The notes under the pieces: model-generated
Databases searched by the model: none
Seen by the model: only the letters and a program-made list of their open reading frames with translations
Told to the model about the DNA's origin: nothing
DNA from: Tenacibaculum sp. SG-28
GTDB lineage: Bacteria > Bacteroidota > Bacteroidia > Flavobacteriales > Flavobacteriaceae
Length of the DNA: 64,000 nt
Direction of reading: 5' to 3'
Assembly: GCF_002954385.1 (NCBI RefSeq)
Contig: NZ_MQVY01000001.1
Location: 658,892 to 722,891, forward strand
Translations under genes and position numbers: made by a program
Part shown: positions 29,072 to 37,500 of the stretch, one piece after another
Position numbering within the stretch: the first letter of the stretch is position 1
Layout: each line of letters opens with the position of its first letter

Positions 29072-29814
29072 ATGGATAAGTTAAGATTACTACTACTTGA
29101 AGATTCTGATGCAGAAGCTAATAAGCTAATTGCTTTTTTAGAAGCAAACGATTATGAGATTATACGTGTAAAAAATATATTTGACGCAGAAAAAGAGATA
29201 AGAAAAAGATATTTTGATGTTGTAATTCTAGACATAATTATTAATGGTAAGCCTGATGGTATTGAATTTGCAAAAAAATAAATGACAACAGTATTAATGT
29301 TCCGTTTTTATTTTTAACGAGTATGCAAAGTAAGTCTTTATTCGATAAGGCTAAACTTACTAACCCTGCTATATACCTATTAAAACCATACAATGATTTA
29401 GAACTACTATATTCCATAGAACTGGCCATCGAATCGTGTTACCAACAAACTAGCAGTATGAGTCTAGTGGATAACACTGCATTGATGAGTCCAGACTTTT
29501 TATTCATTAAACGTAAAAAAAGTGTTAAAAAGGTTAATGTAAGTTCTATTAATTATGTGGAGGTTAAAGAAAAATATTGCAGTCTTTCGTGTGATGATGG
29601 AGTGTATCTTATAAAATTATCACTCTCTAAATTAAAAGAGATGTTATCCAACCCTAACTTCAAACAAGTACATCGTAATTATCTGGTAAATATAAAGAGC
29701 ATTAAAGAGTTGTTTTTTGAAGATAACCTGATTATTCTAGAAGACGATAGTAAAATTCCTTTTAGTGAGCGTTATAAAAATGCATTTATTAAAAACAACA
29801 CCATTTTTCGTTAA
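29072..29814 (+). CDS. LytTR-type response regulator, orphan, frameshifted
   Basis: About 247 residues once repaired. The receiver domain (1-120) has the acidic pocket E10-D11-D13, the phosphoacceptor Asp54 in VVILD and the conserved Lys in YLLKPYN. The C-terminal LytTR DNA-binding domain (about 145-245) shows FIKRKKSVKKVNVSSINYVE, YCSLSCDDGVY and QVHRNYLVNIKSI. The A7 run at 29272-29278 lacks one A; adding it gives EFAKKINDNSINVPFLFLTS and joins the two frames. No histidine kinase gene is beside it. It converges on the SDR gene with a 4-base overlap. Confidence 0.85.
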
Positions 29815-30532
29815 AACTTAGCATCTCTTAAATCATAAATTGCACCATTTGGTAGTTTGTCTTCCGTGATAAGGGTTACAATTTTATCTGCAACTTCGTT
29901 TGGAGTAAAGAGTTCTTTATTTTTCTTTAAGGAAATGAATCGCTCGACGTCATTAAAATCCTTTTTTGGTGTTTTTCTTATTTGTTTTTGCATAGCTGTA
30001 TCTACTACTCCGGGGTAAATGGCCATACATTTTAGGTTAGAGTTTTTACCTTCCTGTTCTACTGCTATTGTTTTTGTTAGCATATCCAATGCCGCTTTGG
30101 TCGTGCAATATACGCTCCAACCCGAATAGGGTTTTATTGCTGCACCTGAAGAAATATTTACAATATTTTTTTACAACCTAGGTGTGCTGTATATTTAATA
30201 AATAGACTCGAAAGAAGAACTGGTGCTACACTATTTAACTGTATTGTTGCTTTAATATCCTGTATTTCTAATGTTTCAATACTGCCAATGATACCTAATC
30301 TTCCCGCGTTGTTGAGTAAGGTTAAGGAGGTAGCATTTTCAAAAGACATATTTTTAAAAATTTCTTCCAGATTAACATTTGGGTTACTCAAATCTATTGG
30401 AATGTGTATCAAATTTTTCAAAGAAATAGGATTCCTTGATAAAGCATAAACGCAATATTCTTTAGTGATAAAATTTTCTACTAATGCTTTTCCTATACCT
30501 CTACTTCCTCCGGTAATTATAACGATATTCAT
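29811..30532 (-). CDS. Short-chain dehydrogenase/reductase, frameshifted
   Basis: About 240 residues once repaired, an NAD(P)-dependent SDR of the sepiapterin-reductase/YueD-like kind. The nucleotide loop is TGGSRGIG (about 7-14), NNAG is at about 73-76, and the catalytic Ser and Tyr-x-x-x-Lys are in NISSGAA and VYCTTKAALD. The C-terminal part has IYPGVVDTAMQ. The 5' part (30532 to 30158) ends at a false stop. Adding one T to the T7 run at 30166-30172 (A on the coding strand) gives GCKKNIVNISSGAAIKPYSGW and restores the frame. The substrate is unknown. Confidence 0.85.
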
Positions 30533-30717
30533 ACTGTAAATATACGCAATTACGAGAAACAGTTTATACGATACAAAATGCCTTCGATCGATATTTTAAT
30601 TATACTTAACTATAGATATCAATATATTCATCTTTTTTCAAAGTGTCTACACTTCTAAACCTTGTATTTTAGTACAAAGTTTTACATAATATTTTTTTGA
30701 ATTGTTTTTTAGTTTTG

Positions 30718-30739
30718 GCTCTCTTTAGAGAGCTTTTTT
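30718..30739 (+). terminator. Orphan plus-strand terminator-like hairpin
   Basis: GCTCTC (30718-30723), TTTA, GAGAGC (30728-30733), then TTTTTT. It has terminator form only on the plus strand, yet no plus-strand gene ends near it. The stretch 30533-30788 holds no gene. Confidence 0.5.
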
Positions 30740-30788
30740 CGTTGTTAAATAGGTTGGTAAAATTCTATTCACTAACACTATTTCTAGT

Positions 30789-32408
30789 TTAAAAAGGTAC
30801 CTCAGCGGTAATATGCGTCTCTTTTCCGGTAACAGGGTGCACGAATTGAAGCGACTCTGCATGAAGAAATAGTCTTTCGTTTGCAGAACCATACAAGACA
30901 TCCCCTAGAATTGGAGTATCTAATCCTAGATAATGAGCAGCATGTACTCTTAATTGATGGGTTCTTCCGGTAATCGGATAAAAATATACTCTTGTGGTTC
31001 CATGTTTTCTTTCTATTATTTCCCATGTGGTGACTGCCTTTTTTCCAGAGGAATAACATACCAGCTGTTTTGGGCGGTCTCCTAAGTCTACACGTAAAGG
31101 AAGATCAATGGTACCATTATTTTCGCTTAGCGAACCATTGAGTATTGCTACATATCTTTTTTTAATGGTTTTCGCTATAAATTGTTTTTGAAGAGCTTTG
31201 TGCGTTTCTTTATTTTTTGCAATTAATAATACTCCGGAAGTAGCCATGTCTAACCGATGTATTAGCTTTAAACTTTTTTCCTTCGGAAATTGTTGTAGTA
31301 GTTGACTTTGAACACTAACATCAGTCTCTTTTCCGGGAATTGAAAGGTAATTGATTGGTTTGTTTATCGCTAGAACAAAGCTGTCTTCATACAAAATTTC
31401 TAGTGGTTTCGTTTCTGTTATGAGCGGGAATAAAGGATTATTTGCAACGCGAAGCCCTTGAAGCATAAATTCTAAAATAGGTTGACATTTAGTCTTACAA
31501 GCAGGGTAAAAGTTTCGATGTTTGCGAATTGCCCCAGATAAAGGAGCTCCCCACCAAAATTCTGCCATTGCAATAGGGTGTAATTTATTTACGAATGCGT
31601 ATTGAAACAGTTTTGGAGCACAGCAATCTCCGGTTCCTGCTGCAATATGATTGGTGTTGTTTTGGAATAGAGAGAGTAGGTTTTTACGTTGCCCTTTTGC
31701 ATTTATAAAATAGTATTCCTCAAATATTTTATTTTGGATTGCATTGGATATTTGTTTTCGTTTTTCCGTTAGTTTTTTTAGTATTTCTTGGTACTCGTTA
31801 TACTTTGATTTAACTGCTGCTAGTTGAGAGTTAAGATATACTTCGTATTCTCTAAGATAAAACTCTTCATTAATGTTTTTCTGATTATCAATTGTGCCAT
31901 TCTTTCTTCGTTGCCCTCTTCTATATTTTATTTTCTGCGTTTCTTGATGAAGTAATGTGTCGAATTCTAGCCTTTTATGGATAAAAGTATGTTTAATTTC
32001 CAAATATTTTCTATCTGATTGTAAGACCTTTAATTGCCTGGTTATGGCTTCTATTTCTGCTTCCTTTTTACGATAAATAGTATCGGGAGCGTGTATATCG
32101 TATACAGGAGGAACGAATTTACTGTATATGCTAGATGTAGCTATTTTTCCTGAAAAAGCGGCCAAATAACCTATATTATGATTTTGATCTTTGACTACCA
32201 AAACGCCAAACATTTTACCAAATGAAGTACCTTCTTTGTTTTTAAGATCAAAATCGTGTGTAAAGTTATTTTGCTTTTCCAAATAACGCTGTAATTCGGA
32301 TGCCGCTATTTTTGCAACCTTGTGCGGGGTATACTGGTGAGGATATGCTAACTCTACCGGAAGTTCTACGTTAGAAATATCTGTTGTAAATCGTAATACC
32401 TTTGTCAT
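30789..32408 (-). CDS. RluA family pseudouridine synthase with long N-terminal extension
   Basis: A 539-residue protein. The C-terminal about 220 residues are a RluA-type pseudouridine synthase: ILYEDSFVLAINKP, the catalytic-Asp motif HRLDMATSG, KKRYVAILNG, and GRTHQLRVHAAHYLG. It would isomerise uridines in rRNA or tRNA. The N-terminal about 320 residues are unusual. They include a coiled-coil, Lys/Glu-rich stretch (about 110-240), a Cys/Gly block AAGTGDCCAPKLFQYA, and an AEFWWGAP segment. The same long architecture is known from some Vibrio and Bacteroidota RluA homologues, where the extension's role is not clear. A terminator-like hairpin ends only a few bases before its start codon. Confidence 0.85.
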   Translation of the reverse strand: MTKVLRFTTDISNVELPVELAYPHQYTPHKVAKIAASELQRYLEKQNNFTHDFDLKNKEGTSFGKMFGVLVVKDQNHNIGYLAAFSGKIATSSIYSKFVPPVYDIHAPDTIYRKKEAEIEAITRQLKVLQSDRKYLEIKHTFIHKRLEFDTLLHQETQKIKYRRGQRRKNGTIDNQKNINEEFYLREYEVYLNSQLAAVKSKYNEYQEILKKLTEKRKQISNAIQNKIFEEYYFINAKGQRKNLLSLFQNNTNHIAAGTGDCCAPKLFQYAFVNKLHPIAMAEFWWGAPLSGAIRKHRNFYPACKTKCQPILEFMLQGLRVANNPLFPLITETKPLEILYEDSFVLAINKPINYLSIPGKETDVSVQSQLLQQFPKEKSLKLIHRLDMATSGVLLIAKNKETHKALQKQFIAKTIKKRYVAILNGSLSENNGTIDLPLRVDLGDRPKQLVCYSSGKKAVTTWEIIERKHGTTRVYFYPITGRTHQLRVHAAHYLGLDTPILGDVLYGSANERLFLHAESLQFVHPVTGKETHITAEVPF

Positions 32409-32409
32409 T

Positions 32410-32456
32410 TTAAAAAAACAACGTCATTATCAGTGGTAACACTGTACAATGACGTT
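32410..32456 (-). terminator. Terminator of the acyl-CoA ligase gene, abutting the rluA-type start
   Basis: On the minus strand AACGTCATT, GTA, CAGTG-TTAC-CACTG, AT, AATGACGTT, then GTTTTTTT. The outer stem is 9 bp (32420-32428 with 32448-32456) and the inner stem 5 bp. The T run ends about 3 bases before the ATG of the pseudouridine synthase at 32408. Confidence 0.75.
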
Positions 32457-32482
32457 CATTTTATTTACCGTACGTATATTGC

Positions 32483-34255
32483 TTAACAATTATAGATTTT
32501 ATCATATAAATCTGCATAAATGTCTTTGATAATTTTACGCTTCATTTTCATGGTTGGCGTCAGTTCTCCACCATCAATTGACCATTCATTTGCGGTAAGT
32601 TCGAAGCGTTTAATTTGTTCCCATTTCCCGAATTTAGCATTGCACAAATCTACTTCTTCTTGAATTCTTTTTATAACTATTTCACTACAAACAAGTTCCT
32701 TGTTGTCTTCAATGTTTATATCGTGTCGCTTTGCCCATTCTCTAAGAAATTCAAAGTTTGGTTGGATCAAGGCTCCAGGCATTTTTTCACCTTCTCCTAC
32801 TACCATAACTTGTTCTATAAATCTAGACTGCTTTAACTCTCCTTCTAATAAAGGTGGGACAATATACTTACCGCCAGAGGTTTTAAACATTTCTTTGGTT
32901 CTTCCTGTTATTTTTAGGAAGCCGTCTTCCGAAATTTCTCCTTTGTCACCAGTATGAAAGTAACCATCTTTTAGTACCTCTGCTGTCTTTTCTGCATCTT
33001 TGTAATAGCCTTGCATAATATTTGGTCCTTTTACCAAAATTTCACCATTTTCAGCTATTTTAACCTCTACACCACCAATTATTTTTCCAACAGTACCAAC
33101 TCTAAAACCACCATTATTCATATCATTAACGGAAACTACTGGAGATGTTTCCGTTAATCCATATCCTTCCATTACTGGCATTCCAGCAGCAGCAAAAATT
33201 TGTGTCAATCTCGGTTGGAGTGCAGCTGAACCAGAAACCATTAACTTCAATTCACCTCCTAAAGCTTCTTGCCACTTCGAAAAGATAAGTTTTCTGGCTA
33301 CACCAAGTTGCTTTTCATACCACCATCCATTTGCTCCGTATGGCTTGTATTTTAGGCCTAATTCAATTGCCCAGAAGAATAGTTTCTTCTTTATTCCTGA
33401 TAAATCAGCTCCTTTGGCATAAATTTTATCGTAAATTTTTTCATATAAACGAGGAACCGCTGTCATTACATGAGGTTTAACCTCTTTGGCGTTTTCACTT
33501 AATTGTTCAATAGATTCTGCAAAATATATTGATACACCACAATATTGGTATAAATACAAAATCATGCGCTCAAAAATATGACAAACCGGCAAGAAACTTA
33601 ATCCTTTTTCTTTCCCCTTTACTAAAGGAACTCTAGTTTCACTTGTAATTACATTAGAGACAATATTCCCATGTGATAACATTACACCTTTTGGTCTTCC
33701 GGTAGTTCCAGAGGTATAAATTAGGGTAGCTAAAGATTCAGAGGTTACATCGTTTTTGCGATCCTCAACCTCAGATTGGTTACTTTGGTCTTTACCTAAT
33801 TCTAAAATTTCATTCCAATTTTTTTCACCTTCAATTTCATCAAAAGTATATACTTCCTTTAACTTTGTATCTCCTTTGATTTGGTTTAGTTTCTCTAAAA
33901 TACCTTGGTCAGAAACAAAACAATACGTCGCTTCCGAGTGATTTAAAACATATTGGTAATCCTCCTTTGAGATAGTTGGATATATAGGTACATTTTGAGC
34001 TCCGGTTTGTAAAATTCCAATGTCACAGATGTTCCATTCGGTTCTATTGTTAGTCGATATTACCGCTATTTTATCATTTGGTTGCACTCCAAGTCTAAGC
34101 AAACCTCTACTTATGGTATTTGCTTTTTCTACATATTCTTTACTAGAAATAGATTCCCATTTACCATTGTATTTTGTGGTAAAAGCTTTCTCTAAATTGA
34201 ATTTTTCTAGTTGGTAGTATGGAAAGTCAAAAAGACGTTGGATTTCATGCTGCAT
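32483..34255 (-). CDS. Long-chain fatty acid--CoA ligase (AMP-forming)
   Basis: A 590-residue ANL-superfamily enzyme that activates long-chain fatty acids to acyl-CoA through an acyl-AMP. Visible: the P-loop YTSGTTGRPKGVMLSHGN (about 180-197), the adenine-binding GYGLTETSPV, the hinge region YFHTGDKGEI, and ITGRTKEMFKTSGGKYI with the catalytic Lys near the C-terminus. Length and motifs fit the FadD15-like (AMP-binding, long-chain) branch found in Bacteroidota. The start is best placed at ATG 34255 (MQHEIQRLFDF); a TTG eight codons upstream is open but not typical. Ends at the terminator before the pseudouridine synthase gene. Confidence 0.92.
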   Translation of the reverse strand: MQHEIQRLFDFPYYQLEKFNLEKAFTTKYNGKWESISSKEYVEKANTISRGLLRLGVQPNDKIAVISTNNRTEWNICDIGILQTGAQNVPIYPTISKEDYQYVLNHSEATYCFVSDQGILEKLNQIKGDTKLKEVYTFDEIEGEKNWNEILELGKDQSNQSEVEDRKNDVTSESLATLIYTSGTTGRPKGVMLSHGNIVSNVITSETRVPLVKGKEKGLSFLPVCHIFERMILYLYQYCGVSIYFAESIEQLSENAKEVKPHVMTAVPRLYEKIYDKIYAKGADLSGIKKKLFFWAIELGLKYKPYGANGWWYEKQLGVARKLIFSKWQEALGGELKLMVSGSAALQPRLTQIFAAAGMPVMEGYGLTETSPVVSVNDMNNGGFRVGTVGKIIGGVEVKIAENGEILVKGPNIMQGYYKDAEKTAEVLKDGYFHTGDKGEISEDGFLKITGRTKEMFKTSGGKYIVPPLLEGELKQSRFIEQVMVVGEGEKMPGALIQPNFEFLREWAKRHDINIEDNKELVCSEIVIKRIQEEVDLCNAKFGKWEQIKRFELTANEWSIDGGELTPTMKMKRKIIKDIYADLYDKIYNC

Positions 34256-34542
34256 AAGTTCGAATATATTTTTGCGCAAAGTATAAAAAATAGTCCTTTC
34301 CTACAAATTTGCAAGACTTCATCAATTGCAGATTCGTTGTTTGCACAGGTGTTGAATTCATCTTTTATAAGTCTTGCAGTTACAAGCCAATAGCGATTAC
34401 ACAGCTATAGTTCCTAAAATCAATATTTTACAATATGCTTAAATCAAATATTTACCTGTATTGCAGAAAAAAAACTGTAAAAATTAAATTGAAAAATATT
34501 TTGTTAATTAATTCCCAATACATTAAAAATAATGCTGATTTT

Positions 34543-35721
34543 TTATGGAGAGTTTAAAGCTTCTAATAAAATGGCGCAGCCTTCTTTTATTTCTTCTTCA
34601 CTAATAGTTAATGGTGGTGTGATTCTAACGGCCTTGTTTTCATACAATAAAAAGAAAAGTAGTAGCCCATTTTTCATAGCTTCAAAAACGACTTTAGCGG
34701 CAGTTTCGGGGGTATCCATCAATAAAGCAAGCATTAAACCACGTCCTCTTATCTCTTTTATTTTTGGGTGTTTTTCTAGCAAACTTCGTATTAGTTTTTC
34801 TTTTTTTAAGGTGCTTGAAATCAGGTCAGAATTTGTGATTTCTTTCACTGTCGCTAAACCTGCAGCTGCAACTACAGGATGCCCTCCAAATGTTGTAATA
34901 TGCCCTAATTTTGGATTGTCTTTAAGTGAATCCATGAGGTGTTTTGCACTTAGGAAAGCTCCTATAGGCATCCCACCTCCAAGACCTTTACCAGTAATAA
35001 TTATATCGGGAATGATGTTGTAATTTTGAAACCCCCAAAAAGTGCCTGTTCTTCCAATGCCAGTTTGGATTTCATCTAGTATCAGTAAAGCACCGACTTC
35101 ATCGCAACGTTTTTTTATTTTTTTTAAATAGTCATTCTTTGGAGCAATAAAGCCAGCGCCACCCTGAATTGTTTCTAGGATAACCGCTGCTGTTTTTCTC
35201 GTGATTTTTTGGATGTGATTCTCGTCGTTAAATGGTATAAACTTTACTCCTGGAACTAGTGGCCTAAAAGCTTGATTTTTCTCCTCGGTACCACAAACGC
35301 TCATGGCACCTTGTGTATTTCCATGATAGGCATTTTTGGCCGCTATAATTTCAGATCTTTGTGTATATCTTTTGGCTAATTTTAATGCACCTTCCGTTGC
35401 TTCCGTTCCTGAATTTACCAGATATACAGAATAAGAGGAATTAGGAATTGTATTTGCAAGTGCCCGACACAACTCTAACTGTGGTCTTTGAATGAATTCA
35501 CCGTATACCATTACATGACTATAGGCATCTAACTGTTCTTTGATGGCATTAGAAACCTTTTCGTGATTATGGCCTAAACTGTTCGCGGAAACTCCCGCCA
35601 CGAAATCGAGGTATTTTTTTTGTTTAGTGTCGTAAATGTAGGAACCTTTCGCATGAGAAATTTCTAATCCAAATGGATGCGGTGAAGTTTGACCTTGGTA
35701 TTTTAAAAAATCTTCTAACAT
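34543..35721 (-). CDS. Class III aminotransferase (acetylornithine aminotransferase-like)
   Basis: A 392-residue PLP-dependent class III aminotransferase. Visible motifs: VNSGTEATEGALKLAKRYT (PLP phosphate loop), AYHGNTQGAMS, LILDEIQTGIGRTG (Asp that pairs with the PLP ring nitrogen) and the PLP lysine in ITGKGLGGGMPIGA. The closest named families are acetylornithine/ornithine and 4-aminobutyrate aminotransferases; no arginine genes are nearby, so the substrate is open. I start at ATG 35721, 7 bases after the stop of the OstA-like gene; an in-frame upstream start would overlap that gene. The pairing with an OstA-like gene is frequent in Flavobacteriaceae as far as I recall. Confidence 0.87.
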   Translation of the reverse strand: MLEDFLKYQGQTSPHPFGLEISHAKGSYIYDTKQKKYLDFVAGVSANSLGHNHEKVSNAIKEQLDAYSHVMVYGEFIQRPQLELCRALANTIPNSSYSVYLVNSGTEATEGALKLAKRYTQRSEIIAAKNAYHGNTQGAMSVCGTEEKNQAFRPLVPGVKFIPFNDENHIQKITRKTAAVILETIQGGAGFIAPKNDYLKKIKKRCDEVGALLILDEIQTGIGRTGTFWGFQNYNIIPDIIITGKGLGGGMPIGAFLSAKHLMDSLKDNPKLGHITTFGGHPVVAAAGLATVKEITNSDLISSTLKKEKLIRSLLEKHPKIKEIRGRGLMLALLMDTPETAAKVVFEAMKNGLLLFFLLYENKAVRITPPLTISEEEIKEGCAILLEALNSP

Positions 35722-35728
35722 TACGATC

Positions 35729-37366
35729 CTATTTATTTTTTGGTGCAAATTTTGATTTTGATAAGATTTTCTTCCTATCTAATTCTTTTTGAAATGCCTT
35801 TTCGGCATTTTCTACAACTTCTTTTCTATTTTTATTGGCTACTTTAGTATCGGTAGAATCTTTCTTGAAGATATCCTCCATAACAAGCGGTTGTTCTTCT
35901 CCTCTCCATAGAAAACCTTTGAATTTTTGTCCTTCTAGCGGAAATTCTGAAGGTGGATAAGTTTTACCTTCTGATTTTTTAAAGTATTTTGTTTGAATTA
36001 TTTCGTTACTCTCTAAAGTAAATTCAATGTCACTTGCAATCTCTTTTGTAATAGTTTCCAATTCTTGACTTTTGTCATTTCTGTTAAAATACAACGATTC
36101 TGCATTTCCTTTTACCAATACAGTTCGCAATTCATTTTCGGTGAATTTCCCGTATATATTTCTTCCTTTAATCTGGTTAAAATAATCTATAGAGAGCGTA
36201 TCTTTTTGAATCATAAAGGCATTGTTATAAACAAATAGCGAGTCTAATTTATTAGATTCTTTGTCGGATAATAAATGAATGCTATCTCCCGTGATTTGCT
36301 TTTTCTCCGACCATAGTATTGGATTGTCGAACATTCGTGTCAATCCAGTAATTTGACTGGCATGTATAGAATCGCATTTTCCTTGTAGATTAGACTTAAA
36401 TATTTTTACGTTATTAAAAACTCTTATAATTCGATTTTCCGATTTTCCTGTTACAAGAATTTTATCACCGTGAATATAGGTGGAATCGCCTTCTTGTTCG
36501 GAAATAGAAACTGCTTTATCCGTAATAAATAAAGAATCTTTATCTTCAAATAACTCTGCATAATTTCCTTTGGTTACCATGTGCTTCACAGTGTCTATAA
36601 CCTTAATTCGGTTACTAGCAGAGGCAAATCCTTGTCTTTTATCGTAATATAAACTATCGGCTGCTATGGTTCTGTCTTTTAAAAATAACTTTGCTCGTTT
36701 TACAAAATAGGAAACTTCTGTATTGGTATCGTAAAATCCTCTTTCAGAATATACCCTCGAACTGTCTTTGAGATTTGTTATCGTACTAGGACCATATAGA
36801 TACGCTAATTTGGTATTTGTGTAATAATCTAGATGATCGGAGGCCAGATGGTTTTTAGGATTTACCAACGACACTTTTGTCTTAGCGGTAAAGCGCTTTT
36901 CTTTTAGTAAATAGGTTCCTTTTTTACTTTTTAAAGTATTCTTTTTATCTCTGATGGTTGCATAATGTTTGTAAAATAGCACCTGGTTTTGACGATCAAA
37001 ATCTAAAGTATCGGTACTTAATTTCATCTCTTTATCGATAATTTCTACGTTACCCCAAGACTTAGCTCTCTTTGTATTTCCGTTATAGGATGTAAAATCA
37101 CTGTATTGAATTATAGTGTCGCCCTGCTCAATTATTACTTCTCCAGCAGCTTTAAAAAGATTCTCCTTTTTATATAGTAAAGCTTGTTTACACTCTAGAG
37201 TAGCACCTTCGTGTTCTATCTTAACGTTTCCTATCAAAATAGTAGCTCCTGGGTACTCTTCTTCATTGGTTTCCGAATACTGGCTGGATAGAATTTTAAT
37301 TTTTTTTGTTTGTGCATATCCATGCAGTATTTGAAAAGCGAAAAGCAAAAAAATTATTTTTTTCAA
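35729..37366 (-). CDS. OstA-like (LptA/LptD N-terminal domain) protein
   Basis: About 545 residues, exported (signal peptide MKKIIFLLFAFQILHGYAQ). The body is made of repeated beta segments of the OstA/LptA type, as in the periplasmic bridge that carries lipopolysaccharide to the outer membrane: IGNVKIEHEGATLECKQA, AAGEVIIEQGDTII, and SWGNVEIIDKEM are classical OstA-repeat strands, and similar units continue to about residue 450 (IRVFNNVKIFKSNLQGKCDS). The C-terminal about 80 residues are Lys/Glu rich. The start is probably TTG at 37366, since the open frame upstream adds a stretch that spoils the signal peptide. A TACTTTTG element lies at 37402-37395 on this strand. Confidence 0.82.
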   Translation of the reverse strand: MKKIIFLLFAFQILHGYAQTKKIKILSSQYSETNEEEYPGATILIGNVKIEHEGATLECKQALLYKKENLFKAAGEVIIEQGDTIIQYSDFTSYNGNTKRAKSWGNVEIIDKEMKLSTDTLDFDRQNQVLFYKHYATIRDKKNTLKSKKGTYLLKEKRFTAKTKVSLVNPKNHLASDHLDYYTNTKLAYLYGPSTITNLKDSSRVYSERGFYDTNTEVSYFVKRAKLFLKDRTIAADSLYYDKRQGFASASNRIKVIDTVKHMVTKGNYAELFEDKDSLFITDKAVSISEQEGDSTYIHGDKILVTGKSENRIIRVFNNVKIFKSNLQGKCDSIHASQITGLTRMFDNPILWSEKKQITGDSIHLLSDKESNKLDSLFVYNNAFMIQKDTLSIDYFNQIKGRNIYGKFTENELRTVLVKGNAESLYFNRNDKSQELETITKEIASDIEFTLESNEIIQTKYFKKSEGKTYPPSEFPLEGQKFKGFLWRGEEQPLVMEDIFKKDSTDTKVANKNRKEVVENAEKAFQKELDRKKILSKSKFAPKNK

Positions 37367-37469
37367 AATGAATATTTTAAGAAGCAAAAATACGCAAAAG
37401 TATAAGCTAATTCTATTAAGAATTATATAAAAAGTAATTCTTTAAAGGAGATTGTGGTAGTTTTTATTT

Positions 37470-37477
37470 TAATTTTG
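37470..37477 (+). promoter_or_regulatory. -7 promoter element of the PLP decarboxylase gene
   Basis: TAATTTTG (then CA) matches TAnnTTTG, 23 bases before the ATG at 37501. A TTG lies 15 bases upstream, slightly short of the usual spacing. Confidence 0.45.
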
Positions 37478-37500
37478 CAACAAAATTTAAATTTTAAATT

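Noticed and set aside
34311..34377. tRNA gene in the paired region before the ligase
   Set aside because: The outer 9-bp pairing suggested an acceptor stem, but there is no T-arm GTTCRANNC or anticodon arm at the proper places.
34211..34393. 60-codon plus-strand ORF before the acyl-CoA ligase
   Set aside because: Overlaps the ligase N-terminus on the other strand; no features.
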